Part shown: positions 42,217 through 49,988 of the stretch, piece after piece
Numbering within the stretch: position 1 is the stretch's first letter
How the letters are laid out: every line of letters starts with the position of its first letter
Origin: Ructibacterium gallinarum
GTDB taxonomy: Bacteria > Bacillota > Clostridia > Monoglobales > Monoglobaceae
Length of the DNA stretch: 64,000 nucleotides
Reading direction: 5' to 3'
NCBI RefSeq assembly: GCF_014982785.1
Contig: NZ_JADCKB010000004.1
Coordinates: 1 to 64,000, forward strand
Translations under genes and position numbers: made by a program
The notes under the pieces: model-generated
Databases searched by the model: none
What the model was told of the DNA's origin: nothing
What the model saw: only the letters and a program-made list of their open reading frames with translations

Positions 42217-43065
42217 ATGGAAAAACATTTTTTCCCATTTGAACAAAATACCGAAGATATTCTGGTCCGCCTTTACCGCCACGGCAACACTGATGCCCAT
42301 ACACACGAGTTCCTGGAACTGGTCTATATAGTGGAAGGACAAGCCTCACACACTTTAAACGGCCAGTGTTCCATCGTCACTCCAGGAAATTATTTTATTG
42401 TGGATTATGCCAGCCGTCATCAATACAAAACACCGCCAGGTAAGGAAATTGTTCTTTATAATCTGCTTTTTACCCCCCGCTTTATCGACCGCACATTAGC
42501 CTCTTGCCATCGTTTTGACCAGATTTTAGACCACTACCTTATCCGTTTTCAAAATATTCCAATACAGTTTCCACAAAACACTATTTTTTTTGACGAAGAC
42601 GGAAGTATCCTTCAACTAATCCAACATATGGAAAAAGAAGGTAATGAGCAAAAACCTGGATTTGCTGAACTGCTACGTTGCTCCTTGATCGAAATTATTA
42701 TTCAAAGCCTGCGCAAGATATCCCCAAGTGATGGCAGCACACGCCTCCACCCCTGTGTTTGTGCCGTTTTAGACCAAATTAATCGCAATTATATGACAAA
42801 TTTGACTTTGACTGCACTCAGCCAAGAACTCCATTACAGCCCAGCTTACCTCAGCCGCCTGTTTACAGCAGAAACTGGAGAAAGTTTTCACAACTTCCTC
42901 CGAAAAAAACGGATTGAAAACAGCTGCAGGCTTCTGCTCAACACACACAAGCAGGTACAAGAGATTGCGCAATTGGTTGGCTATGCCGATCTAAAAACCT
43001 TTCAATCTGCTTTTAAACAAATTATGCACACTACTCCAAAAGCTTATCAGAAGCAAAACCATTGA
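42217..43065 (+). CDS. AraC-family regulator, divergent from GH106-like gene
   Basis: 282 residues from the ATG at 42217, preceded by CGGAGGG. N-terminal cupin (HTHEFLELVYIVEGQASHTL, a pattern typical of rhamnose- or oligosaccharide-sensing AraC proteins), C-terminal double helix-turn-helix with LSQELHYSPAYLSRLFTAE and VGYADLKTFQSAFKQIMHTTP. It probably activates the divergent glycosidase gene when its sugar is present. Its stop codon overlaps the -35 of copA. Confidence 0.9.
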   Translation: MEKHFFPFEQNTEDILVRLYRHGNTDAHTHEFLELVYIVEGQASHTLNGQCSIVTPGNYFIVDYASRHQYKTPPGKEIVLYNLLFTPRFIDRTLASCHRFDQILDHYLIRFQNIPIQFPQNTIFFDEDGSILQLIQHMEKEGNEQKPGFAELLRCSLIEIIIQSLRKISPSDGSTRLHPCVCAVLDQINRNYMTNLTLTALSQELHYSPAYLSRLFTAETGESFHNFLRKKRIENSCRLLLNTHKQVQEIAQLVGYADLKTFQSAFKQIMHTTPKAYQKQNH

Positions 43066-43090
43066 CACCAAACTATAAATGTGATATGCT
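43062..43090 (+). promoter_or_regulatory. copA promoter
   Basis: TTGACA (43062-43067), 17 bases, TATGCT (43085-43090). The -35 overlaps the AraC stop. The operator palindrome begins six bases after the -10. Confidence 0.75.
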
Positions 43091-43096
43091 AATTTC

Positions 43097-43113
43097 AGTT
43101 AGATAATACTAAC
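43097..43113. promoter_or_regulatory. Operator palindrome at copA
   Basis: AGTTAGATAATACTAAC, inverted repeat GTTAG...CTAAC covering the transcription start, a position suited to a repressor. A near copy (14 of 17 bases) occurs at 45794-45810 in the same position relative to another promoter. Confidence 0.55.
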
Positions 43114-43143
43114 CCAAGTGCAAAATATGGGAGGTGCTTTTTT

Positions 43144-45339
43144 TTGCAAAGTCAAGAATTGAAAATTGGAGGCATGACCTGTGCTGCCTGCAGCGGTCGT
43201 ATTGAACGAGTTTTAAAGAAAACAGAAGGGATTACAGACATCACGGTTAATCTGACTACAGGCATTGCAGCGGTTCAATATGATGAAACCATTCTAAACA
43301 TATCTGATATCATATCGAAAATTGTAAAGCTGGGCTTTGAAGCGGAAATTTTTACAGAAGAACACAGCCAGGATTATGAAAAAAAAGAGGCCAAATATTT
43401 GAAAACAGAATTAATTCTTGCTGCTGTTCTCACTGCACCGCTATTGCTGGGAATGATTCTCAGCTGGTTTGGAATCCACATCGCATTTCTGCACAATCCC
43501 TGGCTACAGCTGATACTGGCTACACCAGTACAATTCGGTATTGGCCGCCGTTTTTACAAACATGGCTTTCTTGCCATAAAAGCACTCAGTCCCAACATGG
43601 ATGTACTGATTGCTCTTGGCACCAGCACTGCATATTTCTTCAGCCTGTATCATGTTTTAGCCGGCAAAACGATTCCGGGTTCTATGGAAGGTTTATATTT
43701 TGAATCCTCCATGACCATCATCACCTTAATCTTACTGGGAAAATATTTGGAAGCACACGCGAAATCCAAAACATCGGAAGCGATTTACAAACTGATTGAG
43801 CTTCAGCCTCAAACTGCCACGCGAATTGAAAACGGAACAGAAAAAACCGTTGCCCTGGCTGAAATCGAGACCGGAGATTTGCTTCGGGTAAGACCGGGAG
43901 AAAAAATTCCAGTAGACGGCACCATTATATCCGGAAATTCCACTGTGGATGAATCCATGCTGACCGGAGAAAGCCTGCCGGCAGACAAGGGGCCGGAAGA
44001 TACTATCTTTTGCGCCACCATAAATTTAACCGGATCATTTACGATGCGGGCCGACAAAATCGGAAGAGATACCACCCTGTCACAAATCATTAAATTGGTA
44101 CGCAATGCCCAAGGCAAAAAAGCTCCTATTCAAAAAATTGCCGACAAAGTATCCGCTGTTTTTGTTCCAACCATTTTGGCGGTTGCTCTTATTACTTTTA
44201 TCGGCTGGCTGCTTTTTTCGGGTGATATGACAAAAGCACTGCTAAACGCCATTTCCGTTCTTGTGATTGCCTGCCCTTGTTCCTTGGGGCTTGCGACACC
44301 CACGGCCATTATGGTTGGAACAGGCCTTGGGGCAGAACATGGCATATTAATTAAAGGCGGTGAGCATCTAGAAACCGCACATAAACTGAATGCTATTATA
44401 CTGGATAAAACCGGGACAATTACTAAGGGAACACCCGCTGTAACCGATCTGATTTCCATAAACTGCGAATCAGATACCTTGCTTTCTTCTGTCGCGGCAG
44501 CAGAAACTTATTCAGAACATCCTCTTGCACGGGCGATTTGCCGCTTTGCCACAGAACAAAAGTCCAACCTACCGTTAGCTGAAGATTTTTGCTCCGAAAC
44601 AGGAATGGGAATTTCTGCATCCATCCAAGGACAGGTTTGGTTTATCGGTACGCGCAGATGGATGAAAAAAAATGGTATCCCTTATGAAGAAGCAGAACAA
44701 CAGGCGGGATTTCTTGAATCTGCTGGGAAAACTGTCATGTTTGTAGGTTCTGGCAATCATCTGATGGGACTGGTTGCCGTTGCGGACACCATCAAAGAAA
44801 GCTCTGCCGAAGCTGTGAGACAATTAAAAGAACTTGGCTGTGAAATATATATGGTCACAGGAGACAACCCTGCAGCTGCGGATTATATTGCAAAAGCTGC
44901 TGGCATTCAGCATGTATTTGCACAAGTTTTACCTAATAATAAATCCGCCAAAGTGACTGAACTGAAAAAAGAAGGTTATATTGTTGGAATGGCTGGTGAC
45001 GGAATCAACGATGCCCCTGCACTATCGACGGCAGATATTGGATTTGCCATGGGTGGTGGAACCGAGGTGGCCATTGAATCTGCAGATATTACCCTTATGC
45101 GTGATGACTTGACCTTGATCCCAGCCGCCATTCGGCTGTCTAAAAAAACGATGCGTAAAATTCGACAAAACCTTTTTTGGGCCTTTATTTACAATTCTAT
45201 CGGCGTCCCCTTTGCGGCTTTTGGATTTTTGAATCCTATTCTTGCAGGCGCCGCCATGGCCTTCAGTTCTGTTTCAGTTATTACCAATTCACTGCTTTTA
45301 AAGCGGTTTCGCCCCGAAACACATAAAAATAATGCCTAA
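43144..45339 (+). CDS. copA: Copper-exporting P1B-type ATPase
   Basis: 731 residues from a TTG start with GGGAGG nine bases upstream. One N-terminal heavy-metal domain with GMTCAAC (10-16), two extra helices, the actuator TGES (274-277), the ion-path motif [11 protein letters not shown] (CPC 377-379), phosphorylated D421 in DKTGT, SEHPLA in the nucleotide domain, and [13 protein letters not shown] with a GMTCxxC domain points to Cu(I) export. It is followed 28 bp later by the chaperone copZ, making a two-gene operon. Length is typical for one-metal-domain CopA. Confidence 0.95.
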   Translation: MQSQELKIGGMTCAACSGRIERVLKKTEGITDITVNLTTGIAAVQYDETILNISDIISKIVKLGFEAEIFTEEHSQDYEKKEAKYLKTELILAAVLTAPLLLGMILSWFGIHIAFLHNPWLQLILATPVQFGIGRRFYKHGFLAIKALSPNMDVLIALGTSTAYFFSLYHVLAGKTIPGSMEGLYFESSMTIITLILLGKYLEAHAKSKTSEAIYKLIELQPQTATRIENGTEKTVALAEIETGDLLRVRPGEKIPVDGTIISGNSTVDESMLTGESLPADKGPEDTIFCATINLTGSFTMRADKIGRDTTLSQIIKLVRNAQGKKAPIQKIADKVSAVFVPTILAVALITFIGWLLFSGDMTKALLNAISVLVIACPCSLGLATPTAIMVGTGLGAEHGILIKGGEHLETAHKLNAIILDKTGTITKGTPAVTDLISINCESDTLLSSVAAAETYSEHPLARAICRFATEQKSNLPLAEDFCSETGMGISASIQGQVWFIGTRRWMKKNGIPYEEAEQQAGFLESAGKTVMFVGSGNHLMGLVAVADTIKESSAEAVRQLKELGCEIYMVTGDNPAAADYIAKAAGIQHVFAQVLPNNKSAKVTELKKEGYIVGMAGDGINDAPALSTADIGFAMGGGTEVAIESADITLMRDDLTLIPAAIRLSKKTMRKIRQNLFWAFIYNSIGVPFAAFGFLNPILAGAAMAFSSVSVITNSLLLKRFRPETHKNNA

Positions 45340-45367
45340 GTGCATCAAAACAGAAAGGAGCAATATT

Positions 45368-45577
45368 ATGAAAACACAAAAAATTTCTATTGAAGGTATG
45401 TCCTGCAGCCACTGTGTGGCTTCGGTTACTGCCGCCCTGAAAGAACAAAGTGGTGTCACCGACGTGAAAGTCAGTCTGGAAAATAAAAATGCCACTGTAG
45501 TTTTTGATGAAAATATAGTTTCCTGCGGTACCCTTGTGCAAGTCATAGAAGACATTGGCTTTGAAGCCCACTGCTGA
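45368..45577 (+). CDS. copZ: Copper chaperone (HMA domain)
   Basis: 69 residues from the ATG at 45368 (AAAGGAG). A single heavy-metal-associated fold with EGMSCSHC (metal-binding C12 and C15) that carries Cu(I) in the cytoplasm and delivers it to CopA. The upstream in-frame codons overlap the copA end and are not needed. A strong terminator follows. Confidence 0.93.
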   Translation: MKTQKISIEGMSCSHCVASVTAALKEQSGVTDVKVSLENKNATVVFDENIVSCGTLVQVIEDIGFEAHC

Positions 45578-45590
45578 ATGCCGATCTCAA

Positions 45591-45626
45591 AAAAGCCGTT
45601 TTGCTCGAAAATGCAAAACGGCTTTT
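45591..45626 (+). terminator. Terminator of copA-copZ
   Basis: 14-bp perfect stem AAAAGCCGTTTTGC / GCAAAACGGCTTTT with a TCGAAAAT loop and trailing T's. Confidence 0.93.
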
Positions 45627-45645
45627 TGATATTCTAGAAATTTTC

Positions 45646-45774
45646 CTATCTATCAAGTTCATTGTTTCCTATATTCTCAGGTTTTGCTAATTGTAATTTT
45701 CTGAAAAAAACTTTAAGTATTTCATTCAACACACTTGCGCTAGATCTATGCAAACGCGCATCTTTTTTCTTCAT
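45646..45774 (-). CDS. Possible 42-residue protein under a copA-like operator
   Basis: A short frame (ATG 45774, TAG 45646-45648) encoding MKKKDARLHRSSASVLNEIL and a basic, helical remainder ending in NNELDR. No cysteine or metal motif and no recognised family. The ribosome site is weak (GCGGTTG). What supports it is its leader: a promoter candidate at 45817-45844 followed by a palindrome nearly identical to that at copA. It could also be a non-coding transcript. It lies between copZ and the MarR gene. Confidence 0.35.
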   Translation of the reverse strand: MKKKDARLHRSSASVLNEILKVFFRKLQLAKPENIGNNELDR

Positions 45775-45793
45775 TTTTATTCAACCGCATTTA

Positions 45794-45810
45794 AGTTAGT
45801 TATTGCTAAC
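45794..45810. promoter_or_regulatory. Second copy of the copA-type operator
   Basis: AGTTAGTTATTGCTAAC. On the minus strand it follows CATAAT (45817-45822, -35 TTGGCC 16 bases upstream) by seven bases, the same layout as at copA (six bases). It faces the 42-codon ORF. Confidence 0.55.
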
Positions 45811-45881
45811 TCAAATTTATTATGACACATAGAAAAAAAGGGCCAATCTTTCTTCTTGCGTATGATTTGCAGATAAAGATA

Positions 45882-46325
45882 TCACATATAATCACTGACA
45901 TTTTTTGCAATTTTTCCAAGGCTGCGCAAAAATTGCATTCTCTCCTCTTCTTCCATACCCTGCATCATTTTTTTCACCCAAGCATCTCCGGTATACACCA
46001 ACTGTGGATAGATATCTTTCGCTTTTTCCGTAGGATGTACATTTATAAAACGGCCATCTTCTGCATTTTCTACCCGAACGACATATCCCTGCTCTTCCAG
46101 TCGTGCCAATGTTTTTGCCACCGTACCCTTGCTGATATCAAGCAATTCACAAAATTTATTCTGGGTCATTTCTCCATTTTCGCAGGTAAGCATTATAAAA
46201 GGAGTTAATCCACTGCTCAATCCCATATTACGCGTTTGAACATTAATATATATCTGCATTTTCCGATAAATGACTGATATTATCTTTAAAATATCTGCTT
46301 CCCGGTACTGTTCCAACTTTCCCAC
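45882..46325 (-). CDS. MarR-family transcriptional regulator
   Basis: 147 residues, typical size. Winged helix: MTQNKFCELLDISKGTVAKT (recognition helix), then RLEEQGYVVRVENAEDGR for the wing, with dimerising helices at both ends. It is divergent from the kinase-like/MATE operon, whose leader has a palindrome right after the promoter, so it probably represses that efflux operon and perhaps itself. It has its own promoter at 46349-46376. It might alternatively act on the GTTAG...CTAAC palindromes 70 bp past its stop. Confidence 0.88.
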   Translation of the reverse strand: MGKLEQYREADILKIISVIYRKMQIYINVQTRNMGLSSGLTPFIMLTCENGEMTQNKFCELLDISKGTVAKTLARLEEQGYVVRVENAEDGRFINVHPTEKAKDIYPQLVYTGDAWVKKMMQGMEEEERMQFLRSLGKIAKNVSDYM

Positions 46326-46348
46326 CCCTTCTTGCTACAACTGATTTT

Positions 46349-46376
46349 ATTGTACCATATCTATCCATCATGTCAA
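46349..46376 (-). promoter_or_regulatory. Promoter of the MarR gene
   Basis: On the minus strand TTGACA (46371-46376), 16 bases, TACAAT (46349-46354). It is back to back with the efflux operon promoter. Confidence 0.75.
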
Positions 46377-46387
46377 GCAAAAAACTG

Positions 46388-46416
46388 TTGACACCCCCAT
46401 CAAACTGCGTTATAAT
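46388..46416 (+). promoter_or_regulatory. Consensus promoter of the kinase-like/MATE operon
   Basis: TTGACA (46388-46393), 17 bases, TATAAT (46411-46416): perfect consensus. Confidence 0.9.
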
Positions 46417-46419
46417 AAG

Positions 46420-46439
46420 AATAGCCCATATGGGTTATT
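46420..46439. promoter_or_regulatory. Palindrome at the transcription start: operator or attenuator
   Basis: AATAGCCCATATGGGTTATT, near-perfect palindrome with core CCCATATGGG, starting 4 bases after the -10 and followed by TTTTTTT. Either a MarR operator or a very early terminator-like hairpin. Confidence 0.6.
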
Positions 46440-46484
46440 TTTTTATTCAAAATCGTTTCATAGGAAACTAAAAGGAGTGATACC

Positions 46485-47084
46485 ATGAAATATGCAGTGA
46501 TTACCATTGGCCGGGAACATGGTTCCGGAGGACGCTTACTTGCACAAAAAATTGCAGATGCACTTAACATCCCCTTATATGATAAAAAATTGATCCACAT
46601 GATTGCATCAGAAAGCGGGTTTTCTGAAAAATATGTAGAACAGGCAGAAACAAAACACACTTCCAGCTTTTTGTATAATCTGTATTTTGACAGCACCAAC
46701 CTCCCCATTGATGATCAACTTTTTATCGCACAGTCTAATGTTATAAAAAAGGCAGCCGCACAAAGTCCCTGTGTTATTGTCGGCAGATGCGCCAACTATG
46801 TACTTCGGAAACGCACTGATTGTCTTAACCTGTTTGTCTATGCCCCCATGGAGGAACGGATACACCGGATTACCGAGGAATACCATGAACAGGTGCCAAA
46901 TAAAGATATACATCGGTATTTAGAAAAATATGATAAACAAAGAGCAGCCTATTATGAGCGATTTACCGGTGAACGTTGGGGCGATCGCCATCAATATCAT
47001 CTAATGATAAACAGTACTGTCGGCCTGGACCATATAGCTGATCATATTATGAAACTTGTTAAGGAGAGTGACGCAAACGCATGA
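46485..47084 (+). CDS. Cytidylate-kinase-like family protein
   Basis: 199 residues with AAAGGAG before ATG. The P-loop is the variant ITIGREHGSGGRLLAQKIAD, typical of the cytidylate-kinase-like family (not housekeeping Cmk), then PLYDKKLI and a central VIVGRCANYVLRKR. Members are annotated as kinases but substrates are unproven. Its stop overlaps the MATE start by four bases (ATGA), so the two are translated together. A link to efflux is suggested only by this coupling. Confidence 0.82.
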   Translation: MKYAVITIGREHGSGGRLLAQKIADALNIPLYDKKLIHMIASESGFSEKYVEQAETKHTSSFLYNLYFDSTNLPIDDQLFIAQSNVIKKAAAQSPCVIVGRCANYVLRKRTDCLNLFVYAPMEERIHRITEEYHEQVPNKDIHRYLEKYDKQRAAYYERFTGERWGDRHQYHLMINSTVGLDHIADHIMKLVKESDANA

Positions 47085-48493
47085 CAGCAGAAAATACATT
47101 GCCAAAAGAAAATAAAATGGGTACGATGCCAATCAACAAACTTCTTATATCCATGTCCGTCCCCATGATAATTTCCATGCTGGTACAAGCTTTATATAAC
47201 ATTGTCGACAGCATGTTTGTGGCGCAGATCAGCGAAAACGCTCTTACAGCAGTTTCGCTTGCTTTTCCCGCACAAAACCTGATGATCGCTGTTGCCACAG
47301 GTACTGGGGTAGGTGTAAATGCACTGCTTTCCAAAAGTTTGGGTGAAAAGAATTTTCACAGGGTCAATTTGGTCGCAGGCAATGCATTGTTTCTGACCCT
47401 ATGCAGTTATATCGTTTTTGCACTGCTCGGCGTTTTTTTCTCCCGGCTTTTCTTTTCATTACAAACTGATATTACAGAAATTATTGACTACGGTGTAGAG
47501 TATTTAGTAATATGTACTGTTTTTTCTTTTGGAATTTTTGGCCAAGTAAGTTTTGAAAAGCTTCTTCAATCCACTGGAAAAACGATTTACACCATGTGCA
47601 CACAGGGGTTAGGGGCAATTATTAATTTAATTTTTGATCCTATTTTTATTTTCGGGTTATTAGGCTTCCCCAAAATGGGAGTTGCTGGCGCGGCCGCTGC
47701 GACTGTTCTAGGACAAATCATTGCCTGTATTTTGGGAGCTATTCTTAACCATACCAAAAATCATGAAATCCAGTTTTCTCTGCATAACATGTTACCGAAA
47801 GCCCGAATCATCAAGGGCATTTACGCTGTTGGCCTTCCATCCATTATCATGGCTTCTATCAGCAGCATTATGACTTTTGGTATGAATAAAATTTTAATTG
47901 CGTTTACCTCAACGGCAACCGCAGTATTTGGCGTATATTTTAAATTGCAAAGCTTCGTCTTTATGCCCGTGTTTGGTCTTAACAATGGTATGGTTCCGAT
48001 TGTAGCCTATAATTTTGGTGCAAAAAAGCCTGACCGCATTACCAAAACGGTAAAGCTCAGTATCATATATGCATTTTTGATGATGTTAATTGGATTTATC
48101 ATTTTTCAACTATTTACGGAATGGCTTTTGATGATCTTTAACGCTTCGGAACACATGCTTTCTATCGGCATTCCTGCACTGCGCATTATCAGCATCAGCT
48201 TTTTGCTGGCAGGCTATTCGGTTATCTGCGCTTCGCTGTTTCAAGCACTTGGTCACGGATTGCTGAGTCTTTGTATTTCCGTGCTTCGTCAACTGGTTGT
48301 TTTACTGCCCCTGGCTTTCCTGCTTTCTAAAACAGGAATTCTTAATCGGGTTTGGCTGGCTTTTCCTGCAGCAGAACTTGTTTCCTTTGCCATTTGTGTT
48401 TATTTTCACCGCTATAGCTATCGCAAAGAAATTATTCCTATGCAAAAGGATACAACCATTTTACATAATCAGAATGATATACAAAAAGTATAA
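47081..48493 (+). CDS. MATE-family multidrug efflux transporter
   Basis: 470 residues, twelve membrane helices in two six-helix halves (first: MSVPMIISMLVQALYNIVDSM ... ; second begins with SIIMASISSIMTFGMNKILI). It matches the MepA-like branch: Na+ or H+ driven export of cationic drugs. Tightly coupled to the kinase-like gene and divergent from a MarR repressor, the classic arrangement for inducible efflux. Confidence 0.92.
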   Translation: MTAENTLPKENKMGTMPINKLLISMSVPMIISMLVQALYNIVDSMFVAQISENALTAVSLAFPAQNLMIAVATGTGVGVNALLSKSLGEKNFHRVNLVAGNALFLTLCSYIVFALLGVFFSRLFFSLQTDITEIIDYGVEYLVICTVFSFGIFGQVSFEKLLQSTGKTIYTMCTQGLGAIINLIFDPIFIFGLLGFPKMGVAGAAAATVLGQIIACILGAILNHTKNHEIQFSLHNMLPKARIIKGIYAVGLPSIIMASISSIMTFGMNKILIAFTSTATAVFGVYFKLQSFVFMPVFGLNNGMVPIVAYNFGAKKPDRITKTVKLSIIYAFLMMLIGFIIFQLFTEWLLMIFNASEHMLSIGIPALRIISISFLLAGYSVICASLFQALGHGLLSLCISVLRQLVVLLPLAFLLSKTGILNRVWLAFPAAELVSFAICVYFHRYSYRKEIIPMQKDTTILHNQNDIQKV

Positions 48494-48561
48494 AGTTAAC
48501 GACTGCCCTGTATTGCCCTTGATTTTGGGCTAATAACAGCCAATTTGCAGTAAATATTAAA

Positions 48562-48592
48562 ACAGACTGTCCCACAAAAGCGAACAGTCTGT
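48562..48592 (+). terminator. Terminator of the MATE operon
   Basis: Stem ACAGACTGT / ACAGTCTGT (9 bp) followed by TTTTTTGTG, 70 bp after the MATE stop. Confidence 0.88.
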
Positions 48593-48608
48593 TTTTTGTG
48601 CTATAAAA

Positions 48609-48640
48609 AAATCGGAATGGAACCAATTCCATTCCGATTT
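48609..48640 (-). terminator. Terminator of the tRNA-Thr/Asp pair
   Basis: Stem AAATCGGAATGG / CCATTCCGATTT, then T's on the minus strand. It directly abuts the CCA end of tRNA-Thr. Confidence 0.85.
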
Positions 48641-48715
48641 GGAGCTGCCCAGCGGATTCGAACCGCCGACCTCTTCCTTACCAAGGAAGTGCTCTGCCTA
48701 CTGAGCTAGGGCAGC
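48640..48715 (-). tRNA. tRNA-Thr (GGT)
   Basis: 76 bases with encoded CCA. The 5' end is GCTGCCCTAGCTCAGTAGG; anticodon stem-loop CTTCC-TTGGTAA-GGAAG, anticodon GGT. Confidence 0.95.
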
Positions 48716-48725
48716 ATATAAAAAT

Positions 48726-48802
48726 TGGCGATCCGGATGGGGTTCGAACCCACGACCTCCAGCGTGACAGGCTGGCATTCTAACCAACTGAACTACCGGA
48801 CC
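48726..48802 (-). tRNA. tRNA-Asp (GTC)
   Basis: 77 bases with encoded CCA. The 5' end is GGTCCGGTAGTTCAGTTGG; anticodon stem-loop CCAGC-CTGTCAC-GCTGG, anticodon GTC. Confidence 0.95.
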
Positions 48803-48820
48803 ATAACGAACAGCCTATTT

Positions 48821-48849
48821 ATATTATCACAAAACCCCAAGCTTGTCAA
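48821..48849 (-). promoter_or_regulatory. Promoter of tRNA-Asp/Thr
   Basis: On the minus strand TTGACA (48844-48849), 17 bases, TAATAT (48821-48826), 18 bp before tRNA-Asp. Confidence 0.75.
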
Positions 48850-48903
48850 TATCAAATTTAAAAAAATTAAAATTTTTTCTAAAATTTTAATATATAAACA
48901 AAA

Positions 48904-48928
48904 CGAGAAGTGATTTTTTTGCTTCTCG
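48904..48928 (-). terminator. Terminator of the DUF4886 gene
   Basis: CGAGAAG / CTTCTCG stem around TGATTTTTTTG, with TTTTGTTT after it on the minus strand and CTTTGTTTTT on the plus. Confidence 0.7.
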
Positions 48929-48955
48929 CTTTGTTTTTATTTATCGATCCAAGCA

Positions 48956-49687
48956 TTACTTAACAGACTGCAAGACGGTTTCAACCGCCGCAGCCGCTTC
49001 TTGCAATTCCGTTTCTTTCGCCGGCTCATCCAACAGCACATAAGGAATTTCTTTTACAGATTTTCCTGTTAGATATCCATACCAGGTCAAGCCCAAAACG
49101 TATCTTCCAATTCCTAACGAAGCATGAAATCCATCCCGGTACATACCTATTTTGGTTTTCAACTGTACTTCGCGAAAGGTTTTTCCGCTTGGGATCATAC
49201 CATCCGCCTGAATGGCCTGCCATGCCTTTTGATATGCAGCTTCCAAATCCCGATACATTTCTTCCTGTGTCCTGTATTTCAACATTTCTGTCAGCCGGGG
49301 ACTATCCTGCGCATACGCCCATGTTTGATGCAAAAAACGTTTTGCCATAGGCGCCTTTTTTCTCACAAACGCATCTATTTTTTCCAAGTATGGCTGATAT
49401 GTAGCGTAATCCACACTACACTGACTAACTTGCTGTAAAGTCACTACATCCCAGTCTTCTTTCTGCAGCATCTCTTCCGAAGTAACATATTGTCCTGTAG
49501 ACTCTCCATTTACCTCCAACAAGTATTCCGCAAGAGAATTTTCTATATTATTCCAATGTCGTTCAAGAGAGCATCCTCCTATATAAAGATTGAATACTTT
49601 TATATTCTCCCCCGCTGCTTCTGCAATCTGATGTAAATACCGAGTTGCATCCTGAGAAAAGCTGTTACCAATGCATAATACTTTCAT
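48956..49687 (-). CDS. DUF4886 / SGNH-hydrolase-like protein
   Basis: 243 residues from the ATG at 49687 (AGGAGG six bases upstream). The N-terminus MKVLCIGNSFSQDATRYLHQ is the DUF4886 version of the SGNH block I (S9/S11 region), IGGCSLERHW resembles block II, and RDGFHASLGIGRYVLG gives the block V histidine. No signal peptide. DUF4886 proteins are suspected carbohydrate or lipid esterases; activity unproven. A single gene with its own terminator, beside housekeeping genes. Confidence 0.8.
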   Translation of the reverse strand: MKVLCIGNSFSQDATRYLHQIAEAAGENIKVFNLYIGGCSLERHWNNIENSLAEYLLEVNGESTGQYVTSEEMLQKEDWDVVTLQQVSQCSVDYATYQPYLEKIDAFVRKKAPMAKRFLHQTWAYAQDSPRLTEMLKYRTQEEMYRDLEAAYQKAWQAIQADGMIPSGKTFREVQLKTKIGMYRDGFHASLGIGRYVLGLTWYGYLTGKSVKEIPYVLLDEPAKETELQEAAAAVETVLQSVK

Positions 49688-49836
49688 CTTACCCCTCCTC
49701 TCTATACTACTCCTCATTATAAACGTTTTTTACCAAAAAAGAAAGTCTTTTTCCCAAAAATATTTACTTTAACTGTCTCTTTTTTTCTTCATTTCCCTTA
49801 CTCCCATATTTGTAACTATGATGCCGAAAAAACTCT

Positions 49837-49865
49837 TGACTTTTGATGGGATTCTGTGTAAAATA
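49837..49865 (+). promoter_or_regulatory. rny promoter and structured leader
   Basis: TTGACT (49837-49842), 17 bases, TAAAAT (49860-49865). The ~110-base leader ends in two adjacent hairpins, GCACCC-TGAT-GGGTGC (49945-49960) and CTGATT-TTAAG-AATCAG (49960-49976); the second one leads straight into AGGAGG (49975-49980). Confidence 0.7.
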
Positions 49866-49988
49866 AAGTGGTGTACTTCTAACAAAATCATGCTTTACGC
49901 TTTGATCTAAATAACTGTGTAATCTTTTATGAAACATGTTTACGGCACCCTGATGGGTGCTGATTTTAAGAATCAGGAGGTGTTAACG

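Noticed and set aside
46485-47084. Housekeeping cytidylate kinase (cmk)
   Set aside because: The P-loop context (GREHGSGGRLLAQKIAD) and operon with a MATE pump fit the cytidylate-kinase-like family rather than true Cmk.
48725-48913. 62-residue frame starting MAIRMGFEPTTSSVTG
   Set aside because: It is the antisense of tRNA-Asp, a classic false gene.
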